Of a DNA stretch of 64,000 nucleotides, positions 1 through 9,528 are shown in pieces (the first letter of the stretch is position 1; every line of letters begins with the position of its first letter). Location: positions 10,747 to 74,746 of the forward strand of contig WTJI01000020.1 of the NCBI GenBank assembly GCA_011524905.1, written 5' to 3'. The notes under the pieces were generated by a model. That model was not told where the DNA came from. It saw nothing but the letters and a program-made list of their open reading frames with translations, and did not search any database. Source of the stretch: Flavobacteriales bacterium (lineage in GTDB: Bacteria > Bacteroidota > Bacteroidia > Flavobacteriales > Flavobacteriaceae). The position numbers and the translations under genes were made by a program.

Positions 1-1
1 A

Positions 2-352
2 GCAAGTCAAGAAAAAGACTACCAGGCCATACGTGAAATAATGAGTGATACAGTAAAAATCACCTACCACAACGGTCAATCTGCAACGGCTGACGAATTC
101 ATCAATATGAACAAACGCCGCGATTCTATGCTGGAAGCCGATGGCGAGACCCTCAATTGGAAATTACAAAGTGCCTATGCTGTAGACTTAGATCCTAGCC
201 GTGGTGGTGAACTTGTCGATGCGATGTATCTAGCCAGTTATGACGGAAAAGAAGAGGCTTACCAATTTTACGCCAATCTAAAAATGTACATCGTAAATGG
301 TAAAATCATTACTGTCAACCAGTACAACCAATCCATCGTATCCGATGAATAA
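2..352 (+). CDS. C-terminal part of a SnoaL/NTF2-like protein (5' end outside the window)
   Basis: Open frame continues upstream of the listed ATG at 41 to the window edge (ASQEKDYQAIREIMSD...); NTF2-like C-terminus (ASYDGKEEAYQFYANLKMYIVNGKI). Confidence 0.6.
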   Translation, partial: ASQEKDYQAIREIMSDTVKITYHNGQSATADEFINMNKRRDSMLEADGETLNWKLQSAYAVDLDPSRGGELVDAMYLASYDGKEEAYQFYANLKMYIVNGKIITVNQYNQSIVSDE

Positions 353-402
353 ATAATTGGGCGTATCCTAAGATAAATCCTTCCCCTTCGGAAGATTTTT
401 TT

Positions 403-447
403 GAGAGAATCGAGAGTAACCCCCTAACGATTCTCTCTCTTTTTTTC
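403..447 (+). terminator. Rho-independent terminator
   Basis: GAGAGAATCG (403-412) / CGATTCTCTC (428-437), perfect 10-bp stem followed by a T-rich tract; a smaller CTTCC/GGAAG hairpin with T-run precedes it at about 380-401. Confidence 0.75.
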
Positions 448-493
448 TGGTTTTTGTATCTTACACTGCGATTCAATAAACTCGAAAAACCAA

Positions 494-2761
494 ATGAAAA
501 AACTACTTGCAGCGCTACTTTTTGTTGGCATCGGCGGCTTACACGCCCAGGAAAATATTGAGATTGAAAAAAAGGTCACGGCCTTGCTAAACCAAATGAC
601 TTTGGAGGAAAAAATTGGTCAAATGAACCAATACAACGGGTTTTGGAACGTGACTGGACCCAGCCCGAAAAGTGGAAATGCTGCATTTAAGTACAATAAC
701 TTAGCATCTGGTCGTGTGGGTTCTATGCTCAATATTCGTGGCGCCAAAGAAGTTCGAAAAGTACAGGAGATTGCCGTTGAAGAAAGCCGATTGGGAATTC
801 CACTGATCATTGGTTTCGATTTGATTCACGGTTATAAAACAGTGAGTCCCATTCCCTTGGCCGAAACTGCCAGCTGGGACTTAGCCGCCATTGAACGCTC
901 TGCTGCTTTGGGGGCACGAGAAGCTGCTGCGGCTGGTATCAACTGGACCTTTGCCCCCATGGTTGATATTACCCGTGACGCGCGCTGGGGCCGAGTCATG
1001 GAAGGCGCTGGAGAAGATCCCTATTTGGGGAGTCTTGTTGCAGCTGCTCGGGTACGTGGTTTTCAAGGCGACGACCTTTCCGACCCATTTACTATTGCTG
1101 CCTGTGCCAAACACTTTGCTGCCTATGGCTTTGCCGAAGCGGGCCGAGACTACAACACCGTGGATATTGGCCTCAACACCCTCCACAACATCGTTCTACC
1201 CCCCTTTAAGGCCGCTGCTGATGCGGGCGTTCGAACCTTTATGAATTCGTTTAACGACCTCAACGGTATTCCCGCTACAGCCGATCGCTATTTACAACGC
1301 GACATCCTTAAAGGTAATTGGCAATTCGATGGCTTTGTGGTTTCTGACTGGGGCTCACTACGAGAGATGATCGACCACGGCTACGCCAAAGATCGCAAAC
1401 ATGCTGGGGAACTCGCCCTCAACGGTGGCTCCGATATGGATATGGAATCCTATATCTATCTCGAATATATCCAATCGCTATTGGCTGAAGGGAAAGTGAC
1501 CCAAGAACAAATCGACGATGCTGTTCGTCGGATCCTCCGGGTCAAATTCGAATTAGGCCTCTTTGATGATCCCTATCGCTACTGTGACGAATCCCGAGAA
1601 AAATCAGTCACTGGCTCGAAAGAGATTATAGATGCCGCCCTTGATATGGCCAAAAAATCAATTGTTTTACTAAAAAATGACAACCAAATATTACCCCTAA
1701 AAAAGCAAGGACAAAAAATCGCTTTGATTGGCCCCCTAGCAGATGATAAAAATAGCCCCTTGGGCAACTGGCGAATTGCCGCTGACAATGGCACAGCTAT
1801 TTCGGTATTAGAGGGTATGCAAGCCTATAAGGGTAATACACTCGTTCACGAACAAGGCGTGCGATTGGTCGATAAAATTCCGGCAGGTTTTCACGAAGAA
1901 GTCGCCATCAATAACACAGACAACAGTGGTATTGCCGCTGCTGTTGCCGCTGCTCAAAATGCCGACATAGTCGTCATGGCACTAGGGGAGTATGGATTTC
2001 AATCAGGAGAAGGTCGCAGTAGGGCCCATTTAGATCTGCCAGGGTTCCAACAAGAACTTCTCGAGGCTGTTTATGCGGTCAATAAAAATATTGTATTGGT
2101 CGTGATGAGTGGCCGTCCTTTGATTCTCAATTGGGCTGATGCCCACCTACCAGCCATTGTAGAAGCTTGGCAACTGGGCACACAGGCAGGAAATGCTATT
2201 GCACAGGTGCTCTATGGGGATTACAACCCCAGCGGTAAACTGCCTATGAGTTTCCCACGAGCTGTGGGGCAACTCCCCCTCTACTACAATCACAAAAGCA
2301 CAGGGCGGCCCGGAGCCGACGGCGAAGACGCTGGTAGTGTTTTTTGGTCGCACTACGGAGATGAAAAAAACAGTCCGCTGTATCCTTTTGGTTATGGTTT
2401 AAGCTATACCCAATTTACATATTCCGATATTCGACTCAGTTCAAATAGCCTGAAAAAAGGAGGGCAACTGATCGCTGAAGTAGACGTAACCAATAGTGGA
2501 AGTCTTACGGGGAAGGAAGTAGTACAGTTGTACCTAAAAGACCATTATGCATCGGCAACACGCCCGGTTAGAGAGCTCAAAGGATTTGAACTGATTGAAC
2601 TCAAAGCAGGCGAAACCCAAACCGTTCGCTTTACCATAGACGAACAACTGCTGGCATTTTACAATGCAGCTGGTCAATGGACTGCCGAAGCAGGGGATTT
2701 TTCCCTATTTATCGGCACCGACGCAACGACCAAACGGCAGGTGAATTTTGTCTTGGAGTAG
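494..2761 (+). CDS. bglX: Secreted glycoside hydrolase family 3 beta-glucosidase (BglX-like)
   Basis: Signal peptide; GH3 motifs (MTLEEKIGQM, KHFAAYG, GFVVSDWG), C-terminal fibronectin III-like domain. Confidence 0.93.
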   Translation: MKKLLAALLFVGIGGLHAQENIEIEKKVTALLNQMTLEEKIGQMNQYNGFWNVTGPSPKSGNAAFKYNNLASGRVGSMLNIRGAKEVRKVQEIAVEESRLGIPLIIGFDLIHGYKTVSPIPLAETASWDLAAIERSAALGAREAAAAGINWTFAPMVDITRDARWGRVMEGAGEDPYLGSLVAAARVRGFQGDDLSDPFTIAACAKHFAAYGFAEAGRDYNTVDIGLNTLHNIVLPPFKAAADAGVRTFMNSFNDLNGIPATADRYLQRDILKGNWQFDGFVVSDWGSLREMIDHGYAKDRKHAGELALNGGSDMDMESYIYLEYIQSLLAEGKVTQEQIDDAVRRILRVKFELGLFDDPYRYCDESREKSVTGSKEIIDAALDMAKKSIVLLKNDNQILPLKKQGQKIALIGPLADDKNSPLGNWRIAADNGTAISVLEGMQAYKGNTLVHEQGVRLVDKIPAGFHEEVAINNTDNSGIAAAVAAAQNADIVVMALGEYGFQSGEGRSRAHLDLPGFQQELLEAVYAVNKNIVLVVMSGRPLILNWADAHLPAIVEAWQLGTQAGNAIAQVLYGDYNPSGKLPMSFPRAVGQLPLYYNHKSTGRPGADGEDAGSVFWSHYGDEKNSPLYPFGYGLSYTQFTYSDIRLSSNSLKKGGQLIAEVDVTNSGSLTGKEVVQLYLKDHYASATRPVRELKGFELIELKAGETQTVRFTIDEQLLAFYNAAGQWTAEAGDFSLFIGTDATTKRQVNFVLE

Positions 2762-2829
2762 GCTGAGGTAATGCTAGTTATCCAAATTTTTTGAAATGAG
2801 ACCAAGGTCTAGTATTGGAGCGGGAAATA

Positions 2830-4140
2830 TTACCGCACCAATCGCCCGTCGGGCATCACGACCTCTGACAACTGGGCTTTTTGCAGATCTTCTTCGATAA
2901 GGTGGGCACCCGTAAAGTTGGCCCCGTTGATATAGGCCCCTTCAAAATTGGCCCCTTTTAAGTTGCTATAGCTAAAATTACAGCCACTCAGATTGGCCTG
3001 GGTAAAATCAGCAAACATCAAATTGGCGCGGCTAAAATTAGCCCCACTGCAATTGGCTTCTTGGAATTGGGCAAAGCGAAAGTCAGATCGATAACAAATC
3101 ATTTCAGTACACAAGGCCTTTTGAAGTTGGGCGTGCGAAAAATCAGTATAAAATAGCTCAGCTTGAGCCAATTGAGCCGATTGAAGCTGCGCGTAGGATA
3201 GGTCAACCCCATTGAGCTCAATCTTATTCAAATTAGCACGATTCAGATCAATCTCTGCTAAAGAAACCCCAGCATCACAAAGTTCTTCTAAGGCCAACTG
3301 ACGCGCAGGGCTATTTTCAATCCCAACAGCCCGATCAATAACCGACCAAGCTTGGTACTGAAATTGTTTCTTACGTTCGGGTAATTCTTTGATGTAAAGT
3401 AGTACGGCTATAAATATACTCAGGGGCTCCAGGGTATCAATAAATCGCTCGATTAATCTGTTTTCTTGACCCAAATAAGAAACAATAAGAAATAGAACCG
3501 CAGCATAAGAGGCAATTTGCCAACCTGGCTTGGCCCAAAACCAATCGATTATTTTAGTGACTAAGCTTTTATTTTGTCGGCGTTTGCGCTTTTGGGCATA
3601 AGTAAGTTTTTTGGTAGGGCGAAATCTTGGCAACTGTTGCTCTTGAAGCTCTTCCAAATGCGCCTCCAACTGTTTGGAGTCTTCTGTTTCATTATTTTGT
3701 TGTTCCCCGAGCATCAACTGAACCACTACCTGGTAGGTGTCCAGCCAGGCTTGCTCTACTTGATTATTCCACTCAGCTCCAGCTGTTTCCTTTAAAGCTG
3801 CAATCAATGCCTGACCTACGACTGGATAATGTGAGGCTATCACCCCGTAGCCCACATGCTTCTGCCCCAAGTCTGTCAAAACAGAAGTTAAAAAAGCAGT
3901 ATCGCGAATGTTTTCAACCAACAACACCAATGAACCATAAAGCTTTTTAGCTTGTTGTTTCATATCTACATGACGAAACATCGGCTTAAGCTGGGGCGAT
4001 AGTGTAAAAAGCTTTTTATAAAAAAGTGGTGCAAAGGAATCTTGTTTCTCGCGAATTATTAGAAAACTAGTCTCAATCAATTTGGCCGTATCAACTGTTG
4101 ATTCCATAAAAAATAGTAATTCATAAAGATAAGAGACCAA
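2830..4140 (-). CDS. Globin domain - transmembrane segments - pentapeptide-repeat fusion protein
   Basis: N-terminal globin (FYKKLFTLSPQLKPMF...KHVGYGVIASHYPVVGQALIAAL), two hydrophobic segments (IASYAAVLFLIVSYL; LSIFIAVLLYI), then A(N/D)LxX pentapeptide repeats. Start may be the internal Met at 4107. Confidence 0.88.
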   Translation of the reverse strand: MVSYLYELLFFMESTVDTAKLIETSFLIIREKQDSFAPLFYKKLFTLSPQLKPMFRHVDMKQQAKKLYGSLVLLVENIRDTAFLTSVLTDLGQKHVGYGVIASHYPVVGQALIAALKETAGAEWNNQVEQAWLDTYQVVVQLMLGEQQNNETEDSKQLEAHLEELQEQQLPRFRPTKKLTYAQKRKRRQNKSLVTKIIDWFWAKPGWQIASYAAVLFLIVSYLGQENRLIERFIDTLEPLSIFIAVLLYIKELPERKKQFQYQAWSVIDRAVGIENSPARQLALEELCDAGVSLAEIDLNRANLNKIELNGVDLSYAQLQSAQLAQAELFYTDFSHAQLQKALCTEMICYRSDFRFAQFQEANCSGANFSRANLMFADFTQANLSGCNFSYSNLKGANFEGAYINGANFTGAHLIEEDLQKAQLSEVVMPDGRLVR

Positions 4141-4231
4141 ATCATTTTATAAAAAAAAGAGCCTTGACTTTACGTATTAGGATAAATGCCTGTTTCTTAT
4201 TATCTTTAAATCGAACCATAAACCACTCTAA

Positions 4232-4918
4232 ATGAAAAAGTTATTATTTTTTGTTTTGTCTATTGTATCCCTTGGGGTTTCTGCACAAAACATTCACTTT
4301 GAACAAGTAGGTATTGCAGTTTCTGCCAATTCATCAGACTATGTCCTTGGATTACTAGACGATTTCTACGGATCTATTGAAAAACCTGATGGTGTGTCTA
4401 TTACACTAGATTATGTGTATTTTAAGCCCGAAGAAGTAGCAGCCACCCATTATTTGACATTTGCTGGATCTTTGGAAGGCCTGGCTAAACTTCGCGAAAT
4501 ACGGTCTGGAAGTGCCTATCAGGCTATGAATTCTAGCATTCAAAAATTTGCAAAAGTAGTCTCATTACAGGGTGGGTCAACGCTAATGCGAATGCAGGTA
4601 GAAAAAGCCAATCAACCCATTGCACAGGCCTGGAAATTTCGTGTTGAAGATCCTATGGCCTTTGCTGCAGCGTTTACCAAGCTCACCAAAGGATTTCCAC
4701 AAGAAGGCTATTTGTCATTAGGGCAATTTACGCACGGTACAAGCAGCGATGGTGAAACCCATTATGTGTACACCACCCACAAAGACTATGGAACAGCACT
4801 GGGTTGGGGACCCAAAACACAGCAACAACAAGAAGCTTTTCTGAATTTTCAGAAAAAAACAGGGCCCATCTCTAACTTTCTAGGCTCTATGACCCTGATG
4901 CATGTAAAAACCTGGTAA
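4232..4918 (+). CDS. Secreted hypothetical protein (possible dimeric alpha/beta-barrel-like)
   Basis: Signal peptide MKKLLFFVLSIVSLGVSAQ; no confident family. Confidence 0.75.
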   Translation: MKKLLFFVLSIVSLGVSAQNIHFEQVGIAVSANSSDYVLGLLDDFYGSIEKPDGVSITLDYVYFKPEEVAATHYLTFAGSLEGLAKLREIRSGSAYQAMNSSIQKFAKVVSLQGGSTLMRMQVEKANQPIAQAWKFRVEDPMAFAAAFTKLTKGFPQEGYLSLGQFTHGTSSDGETHYVYTTHKDYGTALGWGPKTQQQQEAFLNFQKKTGPISNFLGSMTLMHVKTW

Positions 4919-4937
4919 TACAAAAAACCTTCTCATA

Positions 4938-4968
4938 AAAACCACTGCATTTCTGTAGTGGTTTTTTA
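4938..4968. terminator. Bidirectional rho-independent terminator
   Basis: AAAACCACTGCA (4938-4949) / TGTAGTGGTTTT (4954-4965) between convergent genes, with T-run. Confidence 0.75.
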
Positions 4969-4972
4969 TTTG

Positions 4973-7171
4973 CTACAGAATATCAAACTGATGGGTATAT
5001 TTAATGGATAGGGTTTGGGTGTTCAATGGATCATCAAAGTCAATATCATTAACCAAATTCAATACAACAAATAAACCGGTATTAGCCGTTTTCAACCAGC
5101 CAAACCGAGCGTTGACCGAAGTGATGTTGGTAATATTATTGTATTGAATTAGAGTTTGCAAAAAAGTCTGCGGTGTAAATGAATAACTTAATCGGGTACT
5201 GGACACAAAAGCATTGACATCGCCGTTCTCCAAGCTTAAGTAGTTGTAGTTGATTCCCAAGTAGGCATTAAACTTATCGCCCAGTCGCATATTCATTCTA
5301 TTACCCAATTGTACACGGCGGCCACCGTAGTAGCCCCCAATAATACTGCGATTGTAATAATTGATTCCCTTATTGGGATTGGTTTGTAGGACAAACTGAA
5401 ATTCGGAATGGTCGTAACGGCCCTCAGGAACTGTTACCCCTGTGATGGCAAAACTTGAAAAAACACTTTCAGTAGTAAAATTAATCCCTGTGTGTATCTC
5501 AAAACCACTGGGCCAAACCCAATGGTTGTCAACATGTAAAAAACTACTGACCAATCGGTCGCTAAAATCAAAATAACTGCGATAGGAAACATGGGGTCGC
5601 ACTTCAAAAATAGGTCCTAGCTTGGTCGTACGCCATTGTTTAAAGATCAAAAACTCAGGTTTGCGGAAGGCCGAACGCAATAGAAAGCCAACCTCGGGAT
5701 TAAAGCCCTCGCCAACTTCGGTATAACCCGCAGTTAGTCGCCAACCATCCCAGTTGTAATTGGCCTTGACTTGCAAAGCATGGTCTTGATTTTGAATATC
5801 AGGACTATTACTTTTTGAGAAGAAACCCGTAATATCTGCTTTTTTTCCCAGCCCCCATTTACCATCCACTGCCACAACGCGGTTGTAGTCATCGGTAGGC
5901 TGCGCCGTATTGGTTTTCCCCACAAAAATAGCACCTAGTGAGGAGCGCCTTTTAGCAAAATCGTGGTTCACCCTAGCCACGGCAAAATTATTTTGTGGGA
6001 TGTCAGCCACCGCTTCGGTAAACATATTCAAAAGACCAATATTGGTTTGTCCTACTTTCCCCGAAACACGACCTCCCCCAATGATGGGTACCAAAGCGCC
6101 AGCCTCGCCAATTCCTATGCGTCGGCTGAAAAATAAGTCAACTTCCCCAGGGCTCCCAACCGAAAACTGACCCGCATTCTCCAAAAAGAAAGCCCGTTTT
6201 TCTGGGAAAAATAGATTGAAACGATCCAAATTAATCTGTTGTTCATCAACCTCAACTTGTGCAAAATCGGTATTGTAGGTCAAATCTAGGGTCAGGCCAG
6301 GCGTAAGGCTATATTTTACGTCCATTCCCACGTCGCCTTTGGTCGTATTTGTATTTGGGTCTAGCGATGCATCTCTGATTTGTTGTCCAATTGCATAGGG
6401 AAATAGCTTTAAGTTTTTGGGGTTTTTGAGTTCCAGTCCGTTTAGCTTTCCTGCTAAGGAAACCCGCTTGATGTCTAAGCCCAAAGGTAAGACTGACCAA
6501 AATGCTACTTCGCTACGTTTGGCAATGTTACGCTGAAAGTTTATTCCCCAAGTACGGTCCTTGCCCGCCAAAAATCGGATAGACTTAAGTGGTATGGCAA
6601 ATTCAGCACTCCATCCATAGTCACCTCTGTGGGTATGAACTTCCCAAGAGGCATCCCAGTTGATATTGGTGCCTCCTACAACGCCACCTTGTTGTCTGTT
6701 GGCATTAAAATTTCCGACACCCTCATTATCTATTTGTGCATCGTATTGCATCGCATCAGCGTTGGTGCCAAAAAGAAATCCATTTTGCTGATCGTTATAG
6801 GTGTCGATGATAAATAGAAAGCTGTCTTCATCCCCCAAATCCGCATCCCGTCGTGAATCGGAAACCACTATGTTGCTGGGTTCAGAATCATAACAGACCA
6901 CGGACAAATAAAACATCTTAGGGGTATAAGCGAGTCGAATCTCAGTTTTTTCACTGGCTGGTTTTCCATAGTCTGGAGTGACCTGAGTGAGTTGTGTGAG
7001 GGGTTTTATTTTTAGCCATTCGGTATCGTCAAGAACTTTACCATCCAAGATCGGTGCAGTTTCAAGAATAGTTACCTCCCATTGTGGCGGGGTAAAACCC
7101 GAGTTGTCTTGTGCAAAAATTGAAGTTATACCCAGGCAGAAAAATGCCCAAGAGCTATAAAGAAACCGCAT
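4973..7171 (-). CDS. DUF5916 / CBM9-like domain outer-membrane-associated protein
   Basis: Signal peptide; ILDGKVLDDTEWLKI CBM9-like start; typical DUF5916 text (DADLGDEDSFLFIIDTYNDQQNGFLFGTNADAMQYDAQI; RAFFLENAGQF). Confidence 0.88.
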   Translation of the reverse strand: MRFLYSSWAFFCLGITSIFAQDNSGFTPPQWEVTILETAPILDGKVLDDTEWLKIKPLTQLTQVTPDYGKPASEKTEIRLAYTPKMFYLSVVCYDSEPSNIVVSDSRRDADLGDEDSFLFIIDTYNDQQNGFLFGTNADAMQYDAQIDNEGVGNFNANRQQGGVVGGTNINWDASWEVHTHRGDYGWSAEFAIPLKSIRFLAGKDRTWGINFQRNIAKRSEVAFWSVLPLGLDIKRVSLAGKLNGLELKNPKNLKLFPYAIGQQIRDASLDPNTNTTKGDVGMDVKYSLTPGLTLDLTYNTDFAQVEVDEQQINLDRFNLFFPEKRAFFLENAGQFSVGSPGEVDLFFSRRIGIGEAGALVPIIGGGRVSGKVGQTNIGLLNMFTEAVADIPQNNFAVARVNHDFAKRRSSLGAIFVGKTNTAQPTDDYNRVVAVDGKWGLGKKADITGFFSKSNSPDIQNQDHALQVKANYNWDGWRLTAGYTEVGEGFNPEVGFLLRSAFRKPEFLIFKQWRTTKLGPIFEVRPHVSYRSYFDFSDRLVSSFLHVDNHWVWPSGFEIHTGINFTTESVFSSFAITGVTVPEGRYDHSEFQFVLQTNPNKGINYYNRSIIGGYYGGRRVQLGNRMNMRLGDKFNAYLGINYNYLSLENGDVNAFVSSTRLSYSFTPQTFLQTLIQYNNITNITSVNARFGWLKTANTGLFVVLNLVNDIDFDDPLNTQTLSIKYTHQFDIL

Positions 7172-7234
7172 GAATTTTTATTTTTTATAGTTATAAAGAT
7201 AGTTATACTCCCCCTTTCCCAAATAAAGGCTAAA

Positions 7235-8155
7235 TTATTCTTTGTCCAAAAAATCTTTAACCCATTTCAAGCTAGCTACTGGGCGCTCCTCCATAGGAAT
7301 ATGCCCTGTATTGGGTATGATTTTCACTTCGGCATTGGGAATCAATTGAAGAAACTTTTGCGCATTCTCTACGGGTATCCAGGCATCCTCTGCACCCCAT
7401 AAGATCAGGGTCGGAGACCGAATGGATGGTAGCAAGCTTGTCGCATCCTCACTTTTGAGATATGCCCGATCGATAAATGCCTGTCGATTTCCCGATAGTA
7501 GTGCTAAATCATAATACCGATCAATGGTGGCATCAGTTATGGCTTGATCATCGAAATAAACTTCCTTGAGATTTTTTTCAATAAAACTTTTTGGGGTACA
7601 GTATCGTACAAAAAGATTGAGCAAAGGGGTACGTGCCAATTGAATGACCCAGGGTGATTTTTTACTAGGAAAACCCGCTGCATTAAGTAAAATGAGCTTT
7701 TTCACTTTATTGCTGTATTGCGCCGCATATTGCCACGCTACCTGTCCACCCAGAGAATTGCCCCCCAAATAAAAGCTGTCTAATTCCCACTCATGAGTCA
7801 GTGCTTCCAACAAAGCCACATAATCAGAAACAGCATATCGTTTTTGCATATCTGGCCCTGTTAACCCATAAGCGGGCAAGTCAAAACGAATGACGCGGTA
7901 ATTGGCTTTGAGTTGAGCTGTCCAAGCGTCCCAAGTATGCAAAGAAGCGCCAGTACCATGAATCAAAATGATGACCTCGCCAGATCCCTCATCTCGAAAA
8001 TGTATCTGACGACCGTCTAGTTTTATGAATTGAGAGGGTGTCGGGGCATAGGTTGCTTTTAGCGATTCCAGGGACTTATCAGGGGTAAAGCAAAAGGAAA
8101 TTACAATGAGTAATGACACAAGGCCGAAGGCTATTTTTTTTCCAAATGAAGGCAT
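7235..8155 (-). CDS. Alpha/beta fold hydrolase
   Basis: ILIHGTGAS oxyanion region, nucleophile elbow GNSLGG, C-terminal His (NTGHIPMEERP). Confidence 0.92.
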   Translation of the reverse strand: MPSFGKKIAFGLVSLLIVISFCFTPDKSLESLKATYAPTPSQFIKLDGRQIHFRDEGSGEVIILIHGTGASLHTWDAWTAQLKANYRVIRFDLPAYGLTGPDMQKRYAVSDYVALLEALTHEWELDSFYLGGNSLGGQVAWQYAAQYSNKVKKLILLNAAGFPSKKSPWVIQLARTPLLNLFVRYCTPKSFIEKNLKEVYFDDQAITDATIDRYYDLALLSGNRQAFIDRAYLKSEDATSLLPSIRSPTLILWGAEDAWIPVENAQKFLQLIPNAEVKIIPNTGHIPMEERPVASLKWVKDFLDKE

Positions 8156-9453
8156 CAGGCAACTTTTTTACTGAAGGAAGCTTTACGAATTTGAACTTTC
8201 AGATCACGGATAAACTTGTGAAAATCTACTGTGATGCGGTGTCTACTTGTATTGATTTGACGCATATGCGGGTGGCTCACCTCCCGTTGGCAAAGCTGTT
8301 GAATATTAGTGGGGCGTTGCCATTGCCCTGTCAAAGCCAAGGCAGCCAACTTACTTTGTTGTTCTGCACCAGGCCATATACATCCTAAGGGCTGAAACAT
8401 CCCAATGAAATACAAATTGTCATAAGTGGGATGAAACATTTTTAGATACAAAGGCACGGGGCCTTGACTGTAATCAATAACCGCAGGATCAAAAAAGGGA
8501 TGCGCCAAAACATAGCCTGTACAAGCCACAACCGTATCAAATTCTTCTTGACTCCCATCGGTAAAATGCACCTTTTTCCCCTCAAAGCGTTCGATATCGG
8601 GCTTGGGCGTCACTTTGCCATGACGGATTTTATACAGTAGTTCACTGTTTACAGTAGGATGGGTGGCGCCAAATTTATGGGTTACTTGGGGTAGGCCATA
8701 CCATTGATTAGGACCAGTGGCGATTTTGATCATAATTCCTGCCAGAAAATTTCGCAGACGCACAGGGAGAAAAGTCATCTTTGAGGCAATCACGTCAGAA
8801 GGTTTTCCCATGATAAATTTAGGTAATATGCGGTACCCTCTTCGCCAGCTGATGGCCGTCTTGGAACTGACGCGACTTGTTTCAACAGCTACGTCACAGG
8901 CCGAATTACCACCACCAATAACCAATACTTTCTGACCTTCGAAAGGGGCTGCTTTTTTATATTGATGCGCATGCATAAATTGTCCTGTAAACTTTCCTGG
9001 GTAGCTGGGATAATTGGGTTGCCAATGGTGGCCATTGCAAACGACTAAGTCCGAAAACAACTCCGTTTTTTCTTGCCCCTTGCAAGTTGTTGTAACAGCC
9101 CAGTCCCCGTTTGGCTTCCGTTGACAGCGAACAACCAAAGTGTTAAACTCAATTAGTGGATACAAATCAAAATATCGCGCATAAGCCTGGAAATAGTTTC
9201 GCAATTCACTGTGGGAAGGATAATCAGCTACTTCAGGATCAAACGGAAAATCTGCGTATGCTGATAGGGATTTAGAGCTTATGATATGGGTGGTTTCAAA
9301 AACACTGGAGTGGCTTTCACTTTCGTTGTAAATCCAATTGCCCCCCACATCGGCGTTAAAATCATAGGCCACCACATGTAGGCCTTGCTCACGGATATTT
9401 TTGATGGCTGTTATTCCAGAAGGACCCGCCCCTATCACACATACTCGCTTCAT
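8155..9453 (-). CDS. Flavin-containing monooxygenase (NAD(P)/FAD-dependent oxidoreductase)
   Basis: GAGPSG and GGGNSACD dinucleotide-binding motifs; FMO signature FxGxxxHxxxYK (FTGQFMHAHQYK). Confidence 0.92.
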   Translation of the reverse strand: MKRVCVIGAGPSGITAIKNIREQGLHVVAYDFNADVGGNWIYNESESHSSVFETTHIISSKSLSAYADFPFDPEVADYPSHSELRNYFQAYARYFDLYPLIEFNTLVVRCQRKPNGDWAVTTTCKGQEKTELFSDLVVCNGHHWQPNYPSYPGKFTGQFMHAHQYKKAAPFEGQKVLVIGGGNSACDVAVETSRVSSKTAISWRRGYRILPKFIMGKPSDVIASKMTFLPVRLRNFLAGIMIKIATGPNQWYGLPQVTHKFGATHPTVNSELLYKIRHGKVTPKPDIERFEGKKVHFTDGSQEEFDTVVACTGYVLAHPFFDPAVIDYSQGPVPLYLKMFHPTYDNLYFIGMFQPLGCIWPGAEQQSKLAALALTGQWQRPTNIQQLCQREVSHPHMRQINTSRHRITVDFHKFIRDLKVQIRKASFSKKVA

Positions 9454-9528
9454 ACTTCTTTTTCAAATGCAGCAGAAGATACGATTTTAATGTGTCAATG
9501 TTAAAATTTTGATTCCCAAACCCCTAAC

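Noticed and set aside
881-1244. Opposite/shifted ORFs (881..1186 -, 891..1244 +) inside the GH3 gene
   Set aside because: Shadow ORFs in a clear GH3 coding frame; no protein-like composition.
2830-3300. Periodic 15-bp pattern considered as CRISPR or tandem repeat
   Set aside because: It is the coding signature of pentapeptide repeats; no spacer-repeat structure.
3574-3950. Plus-strand ORFs of 73 and 107 aa opposite the globin-pentapeptide gene
   Set aside because: Antisense shadows of a strong coding frame.
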